From Scalesia atractyloides (taxonomy: Eukaryota > Streptophyta > Magnoliopsida > Asterales > Asteraceae): a stretch of DNA of 64,000 nucleotides. Shown in pieces: positions 1-11,379 of this stretch. Numbering within the stretch: position 1 is the stretch's first letter; each line of letters starts with the position of its first letter. The notes beneath the pieces were generated by a model that was not told where the DNA came from, searched no databases, and worked only from the letters and a program-made list of their open reading frames with translations. The stretch lies in NCBI GenBank assembly GCA_947069175.1, contig CAMTDV010000013.1, positions 13,745,001 to 13,809,000 of the forward strand, written 5' to 3'. Both the position numbers and the translations under genes were made by a program.

Positions 1-1066
1 AAAAGTGGCCAAAGGTTCATCTAACAAAGCTAATTTGGTAGATATCATCGCCGAGTAGAAGACGACGAAGAGATGGAAGATAGTAAACTACATTTGACAA
101 AAGATGACAGAAGCAAAAAATAAAAAGAGAACAATCAACGATTAAAATAACGGTAGAAAAACAAGAAGAGCACAACATTAAAACTTTATGGAACCACATG
201 ATAAAACTGACGAACCATACTTGTCCATTATATTAGATCGTAAACGTGAAATCATGGCAAAATAGAAGTGGCTAAGTACTTGTAACTAGATTTGGGTTAA
301 TTGAGGTGACAAAATTCTATTTGCTAGTGATTTGATTACTTGGATTAATTGAGTATTTTTTTAAAGAATGAAAATGTCTTTTTATTATAGTTAAGTTTTT
401 GTAGTTTAAATTAAAAAGGGGTAGTGAGTATTGTGGGTTAAAATCACTCAGAGAGATTTTGATCGTGGACTCCTTTCAATTTTACTAGTTGGCGAGATGT
501 TCAAGTAGTAAATCACTTCGAGAGATTTTAAAAGTTTCTAGGTTTTTTAAAAGGTTGGATGTCAGTGTGAGTTAAAGTCTTGAATTTAGATAAAGGAAAA
601 TTTCAAGGAACAAAAATAGGCAAATTGTCGAAGATCGGTCCGTCAAACCCTGCATTTCTTATAATGTTTTTTCTCTTGGTGGTTTATTATTAAAAAGTTT
701 GTTATCATGAGTTTCTACTATATTTTAAGCACCATCCAAAGCTTTAAAAACTTTTTTAAGTCATATGTTTCATTATCTAAAAAGGGTTAAACCTTCCACT
801 ATTGTGCAAGTAACACTACAAAGCATGAATAAGATTTCATTTTTGAGAATATTCTTTCAATAGCTAAAGTACTCTTTACGAACGTTCTTCCTACCAGTAT
901 GACAAAGATGGTTGTAGTGGTGTGTGGCGATTGAAGTTGTAGGGGCGACAGTGATGGAGTTGGTGTCGAATAACGTTGTGGCAGTTGTGATGACATTGGT
1001 GGCATCAAAGACTGTGGTGACGATGATGTGGGTGAGGGTGGAAACAACGTCAGTGGTGATAGATTC
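1..1066. other. Intergenic, no gene seen
   Basis: AT-rich sequence without a supportable gene. Around 905-1060 the + strand is rich in GTGGTG/GTTGTG words, which opens short ORFs on both strands; their valine/threonine-rich translations look like low complexity, not protein. Confidence 0.6.
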
Positions 1067-1069
1067 TAA

Positions 1070-1604
1070 GGAGGTGTTTATTTTTTCACAAAAGCTCTTC
1101 TTGTCCTCTTTTGTCTGTGTCGCAGACCACACGTAAACGTTTAGGTTTGCAGGGTGTTCGTTTTTTGGAAGACATTTCATAAAAATAAAATAAAACCTTT
1201 GTACGTCCTCTTCTTACTGCAGATGTAGAATGGCTTCTTCTAACCTCTTCTTGCACTAAAACCCAAACATAACATGAAACCCTAGCCCCCTCCCTCCTGC
1301 CTCCGCCACCCCTCCCCACTATCTTCCTCCTTCACCGTTGAACCCTCCCCACCTTCTTCCTCCTTCACACCCAGCTTCCCTCCCCGTCTACCCCTTCATA
1401 GATTTGTGACTTTGATTTCTTTTATTTCTAGATGTTCATTGATATTCATTAATATTCAGTTTATTTCAACAGCCTGCAGAAGCTAAAAAACAAACAGTCT
1501 TCTTCTAGCAGACTGCAGAGGTTTGTTTCACCTCTTCTGCTACAGATGTATCCAAATATGGTCCGCAGACTTTACACTTTACATCTGAAAAAACAAACAA
1601 CACC
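1070..1604. mobile_element. Tourist-like (PIF/Harbinger) MITE
   Basis: The 535-bp unit is flanked by TAA at 1067-1069 and 1605-1607, the 3-bp target site typical of PIF/Harbinger elements. The left end reads GGAGGTGTTTATTTTTTC and the reverse complement of the right end reads GGTGTTGTTTGTTTTTTC, a gapped terminal inverted repeat. Subterminal CAGACC/GTCTGC words recur on both sides. No transposase is present, so it is non-autonomous. Confidence 0.6.
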
Positions 1605-1607
1605 TAA

Positions 1608-2946
1608 TTCAATTCCTTCATTGTTTGAAAGGAATGATGAGTCTTGTAACTAATAAGAATTTCCAAAGGATTTCATCTAAATTCTCTTTCATTCTCCAAC
1701 CAAACACATTATTGTTTACATTCGTATAAAAATTCCACCAATATATGAAGAAAAAGGTTAGGAATATAATTAAGATGCCCATTCCTTTAAATTCTAGTGA
1801 ATCAAATGCTGCGTGAAGCTTATTCAATGGAATTCACAGTTCCCGTTCAAGAGTGATTAGGTTACTAATGGGCGTAGAATCAAAAAGAAGTCTAGTATCT
1901 TGCTAGAAGTAATTTCTTGGTTTTATATATTAAAATTTGTCGCCACTAAGATTTTTTTTTTTTTTTGCTCATATACCATTTCTGTCATAATGTTCCTTAA
2001 TGAATGCACCGAGGACCGCTTCTTTCAATCATATTGCACCACACGTTAACTCATTACGGGTTTACCTTTTTTTATATAAGTTTCATGATGAGTTAATGCG
2101 TGCTCCAACTAAGGGGTCGAGGTATTGATGTTCAAAATGACGTGTTTGATATTATTTTAAGAGGGTGAAAGTAACCATAGCATTTGAATTAATGAAGGTC
2201 TTAAAAATATAACGGCTTTATTACGTTTTCTGGTCACCATATAAGGAATGTATGGTTCATTGTAAATTCAATAACATAGGTTTACGCTTTGATTAGTTAA
2301 TTGGTGGATTAACAGGTTTATCTTGTAACTGGTTTTGGGCCGTTTGTAGGTCATGCAGGCTGCTGGCTTTGGGAAGCCCATAGGTAGCGGCTAGCCTAGC
2401 TATTACATAGGCATGTTTTTTGTTTCATTAGTTAGGTTAGCGGTTTAGGGACTTATATCAGACAAATTCAATTCTAATCATAATTGTATGCAAGTTTAAG
2501 GCAATCTTCTTCGTTTTCATGATTGTTGCATTAGTTTGATTCCATAAACTATTTTGATCTATTTAACTAGTCTAATTAAATAGTTTGACTTGTCAACCTG
2601 CTTTATGTATATACATGTGTGTGTGCATCAACCAAACAATCGGTTTGCCCATTTTAGATAAACATATTACTCGTGTCTTGTTCATGTTACACGAGTCATG
2701 TATGAGTTAACATTAATCTTTTAAGACAAACAAACACATATACGGATAATGTTTAGTTTCATCAATCACCAATGGTGAAGTTTTATCGGCGAGAAGACAT
2801 CAGGTCTTAACAGTTTTACATTCAGTCTAAAAAAATATACATTTAAAATAATTTGGAACACACTTGAAAGTATATTATAAATACTTTTGAGGAGATCACT
2901 CACATATTGTAACTAATTTTTATTTCACTCTTCCCTAACCTTTGCG

Positions 2947-2947
<1 letters not shown>
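1608..2947. other. Intergenic with MITE debris
   Basis: No gene is seen. The part at about 1620-1850 resembles a decayed Tourist-like element (GGAATGATGAG and CATTCCTTTAAATTC in inverted arrangement). The rest is AT-rich and unassigned. Confidence 0.5.

Positions 2948-2978
<31 letters not shown>
2948..2978. repeat. Poly(C) run, 31 bases
   Basis: An uninterrupted run of 31 C lies in otherwise AT-rich DNA. It may be a true homopolymer or an assembly or length-calling artefact. Confidence 0.95.
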
Positions 2979-2980
<2 letters not shown>

Positions 2981-3731
2981 TAGATTATAGGCCGATAATT
3001 TCAACAATTGAGTTGTCTTATAACATCATAATTAATATACTATATATAATAGACTCCAAACTGACATCTTCGTCACAATCCAAGCTCAAACCGATTATAT
3101 TAAGAGTCTACAAATAGTTGACAAGTCACTTATCATCAATAAAATAAATAAACTAGTTGATGCGTCACTTGATTCTTTGAATTTGAAGATTGTAACTTGT
3201 ATAGTTGAAAAACATATTATTCACATGATATAATCACACAATAACAAAGTCAAATGTGTATTTTTATAGCCGTTGATATAGTCATAAGTCGAAGAGGGGG
3301 TTGGTGCATTTTGTGTCGGTTGTTGTATTTTAGTAAAAAATATATACACATATTTTTTGCCGTGATAATTGTCGTTTGTGATTTGTACTTAGTCTTTGAT
3401 TTGATGGCTTAACAAACTCCATATCCATCCCCACAGTCTTCACTAATGTCATTTCACCCCTTGTGATTTCAGTTTGCTTTAATCTTACCTTTTAAGTTTT
3501 GGGAATTTGATTTCTTGACCCGAGTTATAATTGGTTTTATGCAGGTTTCATGTTCATGTCACTTAAATGGATTAGCAAATTTCATAGGTAGGATTATTAT
3601 TCATATACATACAACCAACATGTGTATACATGCATCCACATATACTCATGTGAAAAACACAAAATTGTTTACAACTATATACACGTACATAATAGTGAAC
3701 GCATGTATGTATACATATAAACATAACATAT
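2979..3731. other. Intergenic, no gene seen
   Basis: AT-rich with ATACAT/TATACA-rich stretches at 3600-3720 that give overlapping ORFs on both strands. Nothing recognisable. Confidence 0.5.
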
Positions 3732-3739
3732 CTTATAAT

Positions 3740-4148
3740 AAAGGCCGACCTTAAGGATGGATAAAGTGGGCTACCGCCCAGAGCCCACTCTCCCAATAAC
3801 CCATAACCCAAAACTTTTAATTTTTTCTAAAATACATTTTATACATATATAATTTTTTTTTATATATAAAAGACTATCATAAACTCAATTTGTTTGTTAA
3901 ACCCATTAACTTTGATTTAGTGTAGGTCCATCAAACATTTAAACTCATTTTTCAATTAAATATATTTGCCCAACTAAACCCATTAGCCCAATAATGTTTT
4001 AAATTAAACTTTTATACCCAATTAAATAAAGCTAACGAGTGGCGGCAACAAAAAAAAAATGAGTGACAATCGGGTTTGTATTTTTAGTGGTCCATTTTGA
4101 TACTCGCCCAGTGCCTCTGAATTTTCAAGATTCTCAGAGACGACCCTA
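3740..4148. mobile_element. Candidate hAT-like MITE
   Basis: The left end AAAGGCCGACCTTAAGG and the right end (reverse complement TAGGGTCGTCTCTGAG) are imperfect inverted repeats. The flanking octamers are cttataat (3732-3739) and ttcataat (4149-4156), 6 of 8 identical, as expected for an old 8-bp hAT target duplication. No coding capacity. Confidence 0.45.
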
Positions 4149-4540
4149 TTCATAATATTACGTTGCCTGAGTTTTCCTTTATCCGACATGCGACAAATCA
4201 ACAAACAATATATGATAAAACTAGATGTGAGATCAAGGATCACAAATTTATGATTTTGAAGTAATACAAATGAATGACTAGCATCGCTTAGGCCATATGT
4301 TACACCTCTAGCACTCCGCTCTCATCCCGCTTCCACGACACAACTCTGTGAAATCTTGCTCTTTCCACACAGCTCGTAGTACCGCCCCATCCCTACAAGC
4401 CTTTGCCCCTTCTTTGTTCATTCTTCTCTTGCAGAGCCGCCAACCCGCACGAGGTTGAAGTTGGTGGTACCACTACACACAACCAATGTTCTCGCTTAGG
4501 GCTACGCTCTACCTCATCATTCCCCAATGTTCTCCTTTAA

Positions 4541-4712
4541 CATCTAACCCTAATCATATTAGTATGCTTCCACTCCAGTAGTATCTGATCATCAACATAA
4601 GCTTTGTTATCAACATAAACTCCAACTTATCATATCTAACCCTTATCATATTAGTTCGCTTCCACTCTAGTAGTATCTATTCATCAACACAAGCTTTACT
4701 ATCAACATAAAC
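4541..4712. repeat. Two-copy tandem repeat, period about 93 bp
   Basis: The stretch beginning CATCTAACCCTAATCATATT and ending ATCAACATAAAC is repeated with about 85-90% identity at about 4541-4620 and 4635-4712. The surrounding region 4157-5049 holds no gene that can be supported. Confidence 0.7.
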
Positions 4713-5049
4713 GTCTTGGATCTCCTCGCACGTTTTGAAACCATGAATACGGTATATATGAGGAAAAATGCTGCTTGCAGATTTATATAAGGCTAAATCC
4801 ATACATTGCAATTTTAGAAATGAAATGCAAATATAAATCCTCTGTTATCAAAAATATTGCTACAAATTTTATCAGCATTTAAACTTTATCTAAAAAATAG
4901 CATATGTAAAATCACTGTTAGCAATAAATATGGCTACAAAATTCTTATTCCAGATAACAGGCAAGTCATATCTCTTCCTTAATTCGTCCCTATAACGAGT
5001 TCTGATACGAAATTAAACGCCAGTGATGAGGTACAAGAGTTATGACATC

Positions 5050-5705
5050 TCATTTATCTTTATCTAAATGTCCAAACAATTGGTTCCAATGAGACGCACC
5101 TTCCTCAGGTGTTCTAAAAGACCAAATGTGTCTTTTCTTTCTCTCGGGTTTCAAGAATTTCCTGCGGTTATTAGTTACATATTCTTAGTCTCAAAACTTC
5201 TAAATATGCAAGTTTTGATATAAAAATCAAGAATTTCCTGCAGCTATTAATTCATTCCAATGTTTTACGAATGCGCACAGGCCATTCAATGTAGGGGTGT
5301 GCAAAAGGCAGTTCTGTTCGGTTTGGTTTTTACCTTTAATCATATCCATAACCACTAGCTTTGGTTACGGAATTTCCCTAACCATAACCATAACCGAACT
5401 TCGGTAGTTAATCGGTTATGAGACTTGGTTATGGTTCAGCTTCAGTTAATTTTGGTTAAATGATCTAAGTTTTGAACTAAAATTTAAACTAGATAAACAT
5501 ATTAGACAATTATCATATAAGTTACAACCGTTTTCTATAGATAAAAAAAAGACAAAAAAAAACATATACACATGCATAAAATGAGTCAATTTTTTTACAA
5601 TGATTTATTTCCAAACATTTTAAAACTAATTATATAACAAAAAAAGCTTTCGTATATGTTTTTTTATGTATATAGAGTTTGATTCCTTGAACATGTATAT
5701 TTTAA

Positions 5706-5739
<34 letters not shown>

Positions 5740-6275
5740 TATATATTAAAAGCATATGTTAATTCATTTCGGTTCGTTTCGGTTAGGTTCAGTTAAAGTT
5801 CGATTAAAGAACACCTTTAACCATATCCATAACCGACTTATCGGTTAATCAAATAGTATTATCCATAACGTCAGTTAATATCTGTTATCGGTTAATTCGG
5901 TTCGGTGGCGGTTCAGTTAACGGTTAAGATTTGCTCACTGCTAATTCAATGTATGTATCTTTGTAAGTACGCAAAAAAATATTACCGAGACATCTTGAGA
6001 ACTTTTTGTTTTGAGTTTTAAACAATCAACAAGAGCACCCCACTTTCCAGAGCAATTATCAAGGGATCCGAGCCTATAGTATTGTTGCATTTGATGTACT
6101 GGAGCTGCAATGATAATAAAGTTACATTTACATATTATATAAACACACAAACATGCATGTAGAAGATCGGAAAATTTGAGAGCCAAAACTTACAATAGCA
6201 GAACCAGAGAGCATTAAAGCAGGCAGTGCACGATACTTTTCGTTTAGGTAAAACTACTGGTTCTTCCTTCTCCAT
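5050..6275 (-). pseudogene. DUF3128-like small protein gene, frameshifted
   Basis: Three exons can be read on the minus strand: 6275-6194 (starts ATG, MEKEEPVVLPKRKV, then a CxxC and Cys-rich NALWFCYC), 6104-5986 (YRLGSLDNCSGKWGALVDC) and 5161-5050 (EILETREKEK, then TPEEGASHWNQLFGHLDKDK and stop). Both introns have GT..AG borders, and the exon phases match (1, then 0). The order, with CSGKW-DC and a closing W-LFGHL, matches my recollection of plant DUF3128/UPF0545-like proteins of about 100 residues, whose function is not established. In exon 3, near 5127-5133, CATTTGG stands where the family would need CAT-AT-TTGG, so the downstream half is in another frame and the TGG-TCT-TTT-AGA reading is lost. 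Intron 2 (5162-5985) carries a hAT insertion. Either a young pseudogene or an indel error; recognition of the family is moderate. Confidence 0.65.
5292..5943. mobile_element. hAT-type MITE in intron 2 of the DUF3128-like gene
   Basis: A perfect 8-bp target duplication, attcaatg, lies at 5284-5291 and 5944-5951. Termini are TAGGGGTGTGCAAAAG and, on the other strand, TAGCAGTGAGCAAATC. The 652-bp interior has no transposase but is full of CCGAACC/GGTTCGGTT words near both ends and an AT dinucleotide tract at about 5708-5745. Confidence 0.88.
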
Positions 6276-6631
6276 GTCCGTACTTCTGTAAGTAATCGAA
6301 AATATAAGTACGTATCAGTAAAATGCATGTCCTAGTTGTTGTTATGTTTCTTCCGGATATCTTTTTTCTTTATGGTTCAGATATCTTGTAAACCATTAAT
6401 ATCATTCGTTCAGATATAAACAGATGTTTGTCGACAATGAGTGGAATAGATTCAATAGATTTTCAATCACCTTAACCCGTCTAAATGAACCATATGTACT
6501 GCAGGTTTAATGCCACTAATCAGTTCCCAAAGCTTTAAGACTAGCAGTTACAACAGTTGAGATTACACTCCCTAAAAGGTCCCTTAACTTAATAATCTGT
6601 ACTAGAAATATGTACATAAGGTTGTAATACT
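6276..6631. other. Upstream region of the DUF3128-like gene
   Basis: No coding sequence seen. It probably holds 5'-UTR or promoter sequence of the minus-strand gene starting at 6275. The part near 6590-6631 reappears at 9546-9585. Confidence 0.4.
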
Positions 6632-6639
6632 GTGCTAAA

Positions 6640-7267
6640 CAGGGTTGTAAACGAACTAAACGTTCAGCGAACAGTTCGTGAACCGTTCAGCGGAAAGTTC
6701 GTTTATGTCCGTTCGTTTGTTAAATGAACGAACATGAACAAGAAATTCCGTTCGTTAAGCTAAAGGAACGAACATGAACAGAGGATGCGTTCGTTCATTT
6801 TTGTTCGTGAACGTTCATTAACGTGTTCATTTATGTTCTGCTCGTTTATGTCCATTTGTGTTTGTTCATTAAAGGTTTTTTTATTTTACTGGTTTTAGCT
6901 TTTAAAATTTTGAAACCCTAGTTATACTATATGCATCCGCCAACATCTCTCATTTAACCATTGCAATTTCAGTTTGTGTTAAAGCTTGAATAGCTTTCTT
7001 ATTTTCTGTTAGTTATGTTTATGACAATTATGTCAACCATGTTCGGGTAATTATGGTAAGTGCTTATTTATTTTGGTGGATTCTTGGTATCTTTGTGATG
7101 AGAAATGCATGAACATTCGTTTGTGCTCATGTATGTTCCTGAACATTTGTTTATGTTCTTGTGTTCGTTTAAGTTCATTAATGTTCGTGAACAGTTCATG
7201 AACACGTAACGAACACGAACAAGAAATTTCGTTCGGTAAGCGTTAGTTCGGTCCATTTAAAGCCCTA
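6640..7267. mobile_element. hAT-type MITE with GTTCG motif array
   Basis: A perfect 8-bp target duplication, gtgctaaa, lies at 6632-6639 and 7268-7275. Termini are CAGGGTTGTAAACGAA and TAGGGCTTTAAATGGA (other strand). Subterminal regions carry many copies of GAACGTTC/GTTCGTTT-type words. Its paralogous empty site is at about 9580-9600. Confidence 0.88.
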
Positions 7268-7275
7268 GTGCTAAA

Positions 7276-7780
7276 TACCTCTTGATCTTGCACTTGTGCT
7301 AAAGATTGTTGCATTTCATAACAAAATACCTAATTTAGGATCAAAACTCACTTGGGCATTTCAACAAATACCTTACGGGCACTACTAATAATACAAATCT
7401 TTCAGCATAAATTCAACATAAATTGTAACAATTACTTGAAAAAAACAAACCTTTAACCAAAAAGAAAGAAACCCAGAATACATCCTTAATGAATTCGTCA
7501 AGTATACATCAAATCTCATCAATTACTAACCCAACAAAAAGATACCAAGATCTGACCTGATGTTTTGCTGTGAGTAACTAAAACAAGTATTCGATGTTCA
7601 GAATTCAGATCGATACTTTTTGTCGCCGCCGCCGGCCACCGTGCCGAAGAACACCGGTTAATTTGTTTGGATAGATTGAAAGGATGTTGTATGGGCTTCA
7701 CTTTATACTTCTGAACAGAAAGATTATGGGCTTTAATTTTTACGAGCCCACAAATCAATTATTTTTATAAGAGTATTTCA
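7276..7780 (-). promoter_or_regulatory. Possible 5' region of the DUF3128-like locus
   Basis: The stretch 7276-7440 is duplicated at 9590-9790, and 7560-7690 (GC-rich GTCGCCGCCGCCGG core) resembles 11660-11750. Its position upstream of the minus-strand gene suggests first non-coding exon and promoter sequence; no start site is shown. Confidence 0.3.
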
Positions 7781-7784
7781 GTTT

Positions 7785-8060
7785 TTAAAAAACTCTTAAT
7801 TATTCACATCTCTTACTAAATCATCATTTGATGGTTCAGATTATTTCATTTCATGAGCGGATGTAATGATTTGCATATTTATCTCTGAATGGTTAATCAT
7901 TATATTGAATTCTAAATGGTTAAGACCTCTTATCTGAAGTGGTCAAACATTTGTCTCTGAATAATTAATAATTGTATTAGCTCTTAATGGTTCAAATCTT
8001 TTACTGGTTCAACACTTAATAAAGACATCCTGCTAGTTCAGCACTTACCATTCAAAAGTT
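7785..8060. mobile_element. MITE remnant, family shared with 44360-44690
   Basis: Repeated words AATGGTTAA, TGGTTCA and CTGAATGGTTA, with long AT-rich flanks, match in kind the sequence at 44360-44690. No target duplication could be fixed, so class is uncertain (Tourist-like is possible). Confidence 0.4.
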
Positions 8061-8866
8061 GCCAATCATCCCCTTATTTTTTTACAGACATTTTATAAAA
8101 AAAAAAAGAATTGCTTGTCAGAGAGAAAATGTTTATGAAAACGATTTTTTATTTTTTTAAAAAGTTTTTCTTTTCATTTTTTTAAATGTTTTTTTTCTTA
8201 TTTAAAAAACATTTTTAACTTCAAAAAAACACTATTTTTACTTTTTTAAAGAAAGTGTCTTGAAACTTTTCTTTAAAGGGAGAAAAAGTGGGTATGAGGA
8301 ATATGACGGTTAAGGAAGTTTTGAATCCAAACATCACTATTCAGAATTTTAGGGTTTATGTTGTTTGTGTGGGAAAAAAAAAAACTTAGCATGGGAGGAC
8401 CCAATGTATGGGTGGATAGGCGGGCGAACGTCTACTTTAAAAGAAATTAGTGTATTTTATAGGTAAAATTCTCAATGCTTTGAAAATTTGGTTAATCTTC
8501 TCGTTCGCATCCTTAGAGAAAAAAATTATTGGGTGGGTCCGTCACTGAAACCTAGAAGCAAAAGCTATTATATTTAGTTGTGAGTTGAGCAAACTTGTGT
8601 TGTTGATTTCAACTGATTAACGAAGAGTTAAGTATGGGTAATTATCGTGTCAAAACCAGACAAGGTTTTTACATTGTAATCGATCAACAGGCTTTGATTC
8701 GATCGCTAAAATGCTGCTTTTACATTCTAATCGATTAATACAATACTTGTTTCTACATTCTAATCAATCACAAGGCTGCTTTTTTTGATCAATACAGTGT
8801 TTAATCGTATTCCCTAAATCGATCAACTTCCTAGCATAGTGTCTGGCCCTAAATCGTCTTCCCACT
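8061..8866. other. Intergenic, no gene seen
   Basis: T/A-homopolymer-rich stretch at 8080-8280, followed by unassigned sequence with CTAATCGAT words at 8680-8830. It may include decayed LINE sequence upstream of the recognisable fragment. Confidence 0.4.
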
Positions 8867-9398
8867 ATGGACAATCTGGAAAAGCATAATGTGCACGTTG
8901 GTTCGGGTTGTTGTAAGCTGTGTAGCGCGCACCAGGAAACTACAGAACAGGTGGTGTTCGTATCATGTGAGTATGCTCAATCCGTGTGGGATTCTATTGG
9001 GACGTGATGCAGACTTAATGGTATGTTTTTATTTGGGGTGGAAGATATAATTAATCTCCATAAGTATGGGAGATGATCTACAAAATGGAGGATGGTGATG
9101 TATATGGTTATCCAAACAACTCTATGGTGTATATGGAGGAGTAACAACAATGTTGTCTTCAAAGGAATCCAGCCTAATGTGAAAAGTATAAAGGAAGAAA
9201 TACGAGTTTTGGGGTATCTTTGGTGTAAAAATCAGTCTAAAGGCTTTGGTCTTACGTGGGAAAAGTGGTGTAATTTTGGTTTGGTTTGTATGTGTGTGTG
9301 ATGTACTTGGTGTTACTTGCTTTGGGTTGACATAATGTTAATCCGACGATTATGTCTTTTTAATAAAATATTGATTTGTTGGCTGTTAAAAAAAACAG
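8867..9398 (+). mobile_element. LINE 3' fragment (zf-RVT region)
   Basis: One frame from 8867 to 9301, broken by in-frame TGA codons, reads CKLCSAHQETTEQ then VFVSCEYAQSVWDSI and, after the stops, TTLWCIWRSNNNVVF. The C-x2-C...H...C pattern followed by a W-rich segment is the zinc-binding domain at the C-terminus of plant non-LTR reverse transcriptases. The element ends in TTAATAAAATATTGATT and a short A run at about 9389-9396. This is only the last few hundred bases of a LINE, typical of 5' truncation. Confidence 0.75.
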
Positions 9399-9545
9399 TG
9401 TTTAATCATCAAACTCATCTAAACGGTGTCACACCCATTATCTCATCAAACTCGTATAGTAATTTACATATGCTACAAGTCAAATATCACTACCCAAGTG
9501 CCCAGGCCCCAAATGTTCAGAGGTTAAATTAGTCTCTAAAGTTCA

Positions 9546-9790
9546 CTAAATTTAACAATTTGTACATAAGGTGGTAGTACTCTGCTAAGCATATACTGAT
9601 CTTGCATTCGTGCTAAAGATTGTGTTGATACAAGAACCCTTACTAACACATAAGACACGAGACTACTTTAAGATCAAAGCTCACTTGGGCATTTCAACAA
9701 ACACCTTACGGGCACTACTAGTGATACAAAGTTCCTTCCAACATAAATTCTATATAAATTAGAATAATTACTTGAAAAATAACTTGAACA
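9546..9790. repeat. Partial duplication of 6590-7440
   Basis: TTTGTACATAAGG, TGATCTTGCA, TGTGCTAAAGATTG-like and CACTTGGGCATTTCAACAAA blocks occur in the same order as at 6610-6639 plus 7268-7440. The copy lacks the 628-bp hAT element. Confidence 0.8.
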
Positions 9791-10010
9791 TAAAAACTAA
9801 AATTGACAAAGGCTAGCCTCCGTATAAGAGAACAAGATGGCCGATCGAAGTTCGAACAGGGAGAGTCCCAACTCTGAGCCGTAGTTACTTTTTGTTGGGT
9901 GAAAGTGGGATTTGAATTGAATTGGGGCTAGGCTGTCTGTTATATTGGATTAGGGTTGGGGTTGGGCTTATACAAGGATAAAACTGGAATTGAACCTTGA
10001 TGCTCTAAAC

Positions 10011-10507
10011 TAAAGGTGTACAAATTCGGGTTTTTTTTCTTTTGGAAAATTGGTTCAGGTTGGTAAAAAACCGACTTGGATTGTAAACTAGTTTAGAAGG
10101 GAAAATGTTTGAACATATTAAATTGATGGGCTCTGGTTAAAACTAGTTTTAGACCAAAACAAATGGTTTTTTTTGTATGTTTTTCAAATCGGGTCCAAAC
10201 TGGTATAGGGAATGATACTACAAACTGTAGATTGGGTGGGATCCAAACCAGTTTGGACAAAACCGATTTTTTTGGTGAAGTGGATTGAAATCGATAGTGT
10301 TTGGTTAAAACTGTTTTGGGACCAAAACAAATGTTTTTTTTGGCATGTTTTTCAAATCGGTTCCAAACTGGTTTTAGGGAATGAGACTATGAATTGTAGG
10401 TTAGATCGGATCTAAACCAGTTTGGGCCAAAGAGATTTTGTTTGGTGAAGTGGGTTGCGTTATAAACCAATTTGGCGAGTCGAAACCAAATTTTTTGTAC
10501 ACCTCTA
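10011..10507. mobile_element. hAT-type MITE with CCAAACC motif array
   Basis: Termini TAAAGGTGTACAAATT and TAGAGGTGTACAAAAA (other strand) agree well. Flanking octamers ctctaaac (10003-10010) and ctcttaat (10508-10515) match at 6 of 8. The interior is two diverged halves with AAACCAGTTTGG-like words and no long ORF of interest. Confidence 0.7.
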
Positions 10508-10613
10508 CTCTTAATCGGTTAAAATGGTTCATTACACCAAAATCTGTATTTCGAATTGAAAACGGCATGTAGTGATTGGGTTTCAGTTACAACCTAAACT
10601 GAAAACCAAAATT

Positions 10614-11304
10614 TAGGGTTGTTCAAAAAGCTCGTGACTTTCTCGAAAAAAGCTCTAAAAGGTTTGGCTCATAATTGACGCGCTATTTTAAACGAGTCAA
10701 GTCAGAGCTAGACAGGTTCAATTTGTGGCTCGCTTGTTTGGCTTTTTATTTTGAAGCCCAAATTATATAGATATAGATATATAACATATAGCAATGATTT
10801 TTAATTACCAAATATTGTTCTATTAGCCCAAATATTGTTTTTTAAATGGCCAACGAAAAAAATCTCACTACCTGAGGTAATCTAATGGTAAAAGGCGACC
10901 CATACGTCCGCGACAGTAGATGGTTCTAGGTAGTCCAAGCTCTCCATCTCCAGTCTTGAGGAAAACCGGCTGCTCGAGGGCCCACTTCGGTAAAACTCGG
11001 TCGGGATCGGATTTGAACTTGAGACCTGTGGTCTCAAAGCCAAAGCCTCACTTCCCGTTCGATGCCAATTGAGCTATACCGCCTAAATATGGTTTTATTT
11101 ATTGTTTATTGGATTTATGTATATCCTTATGTGTAAAAAAATTAAAAAAACATATATCTTTATATAAACGAGTTGGTTCGAGCTTTTGACGAGTTGAGAC
11201 TAAGCTCAATATTTCAGCTTGTTAAGATAAACAAGCGACCTTGGCTCAGCTCGGTTTTTAAAAGAGCCTAGCCTGAGCTCACCTTGACTTGACTCATTTA
11301 CAGT
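10614..11304. mobile_element. Candidate hAT-like element with GAGCTCG motifs
   Basis: Left end TAGGGTTGTTCAAAAAG; right end, other strand, ACTGTAAATGAGTCAAG. Flanks ccaaaatt (10606-10613) and ccaaaagc (11305-11312) match at 6 of 8. Subterminal AGCTCG/GAGCTC words occur on both sides. It is interrupted by a SINE-like sequence. Confidence 0.45.
10860..11086 (-). mobile_element. tRNA-derived SINE
   Basis: Read on the minus strand, it begins GGCGGTATAGCTCAATTGG, containing a polymerase III A-box (TAGCTCAATTGG), and continues to a B-box-like AAGTTCAAATCCG about 80 bases later. It ends in a T-rich tail (AGATTTTTTT). This promoter layout, with a tail about 140 bases further on, is that of a plant SINE. 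It is not a tRNA gene: no cloverleaf anticodon arm or acceptor pairing was found. Confidence 0.65.
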
Positions 11305-11379
11305 CCAAAAGCGAATTGGTTATTCAATTTGTTTGTTTTTTGTTACACTTTGTTTTTTTTTCTAGTCGAATAATTAACA

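Noticed and set aside
799..1180. Overlapping ORFs on both strands (82, 107, 70 codons)
   Set aside because: Translation is Ser/Thr/Pro or Val/Thr low complexity from GTGGTG-like DNA; partly inside a MITE.
10860..11086. tRNA gene on the minus strand
   Set aside because: A and B boxes are present but no cloverleaf forms, and a long body with T-rich tail follows; called a SINE.
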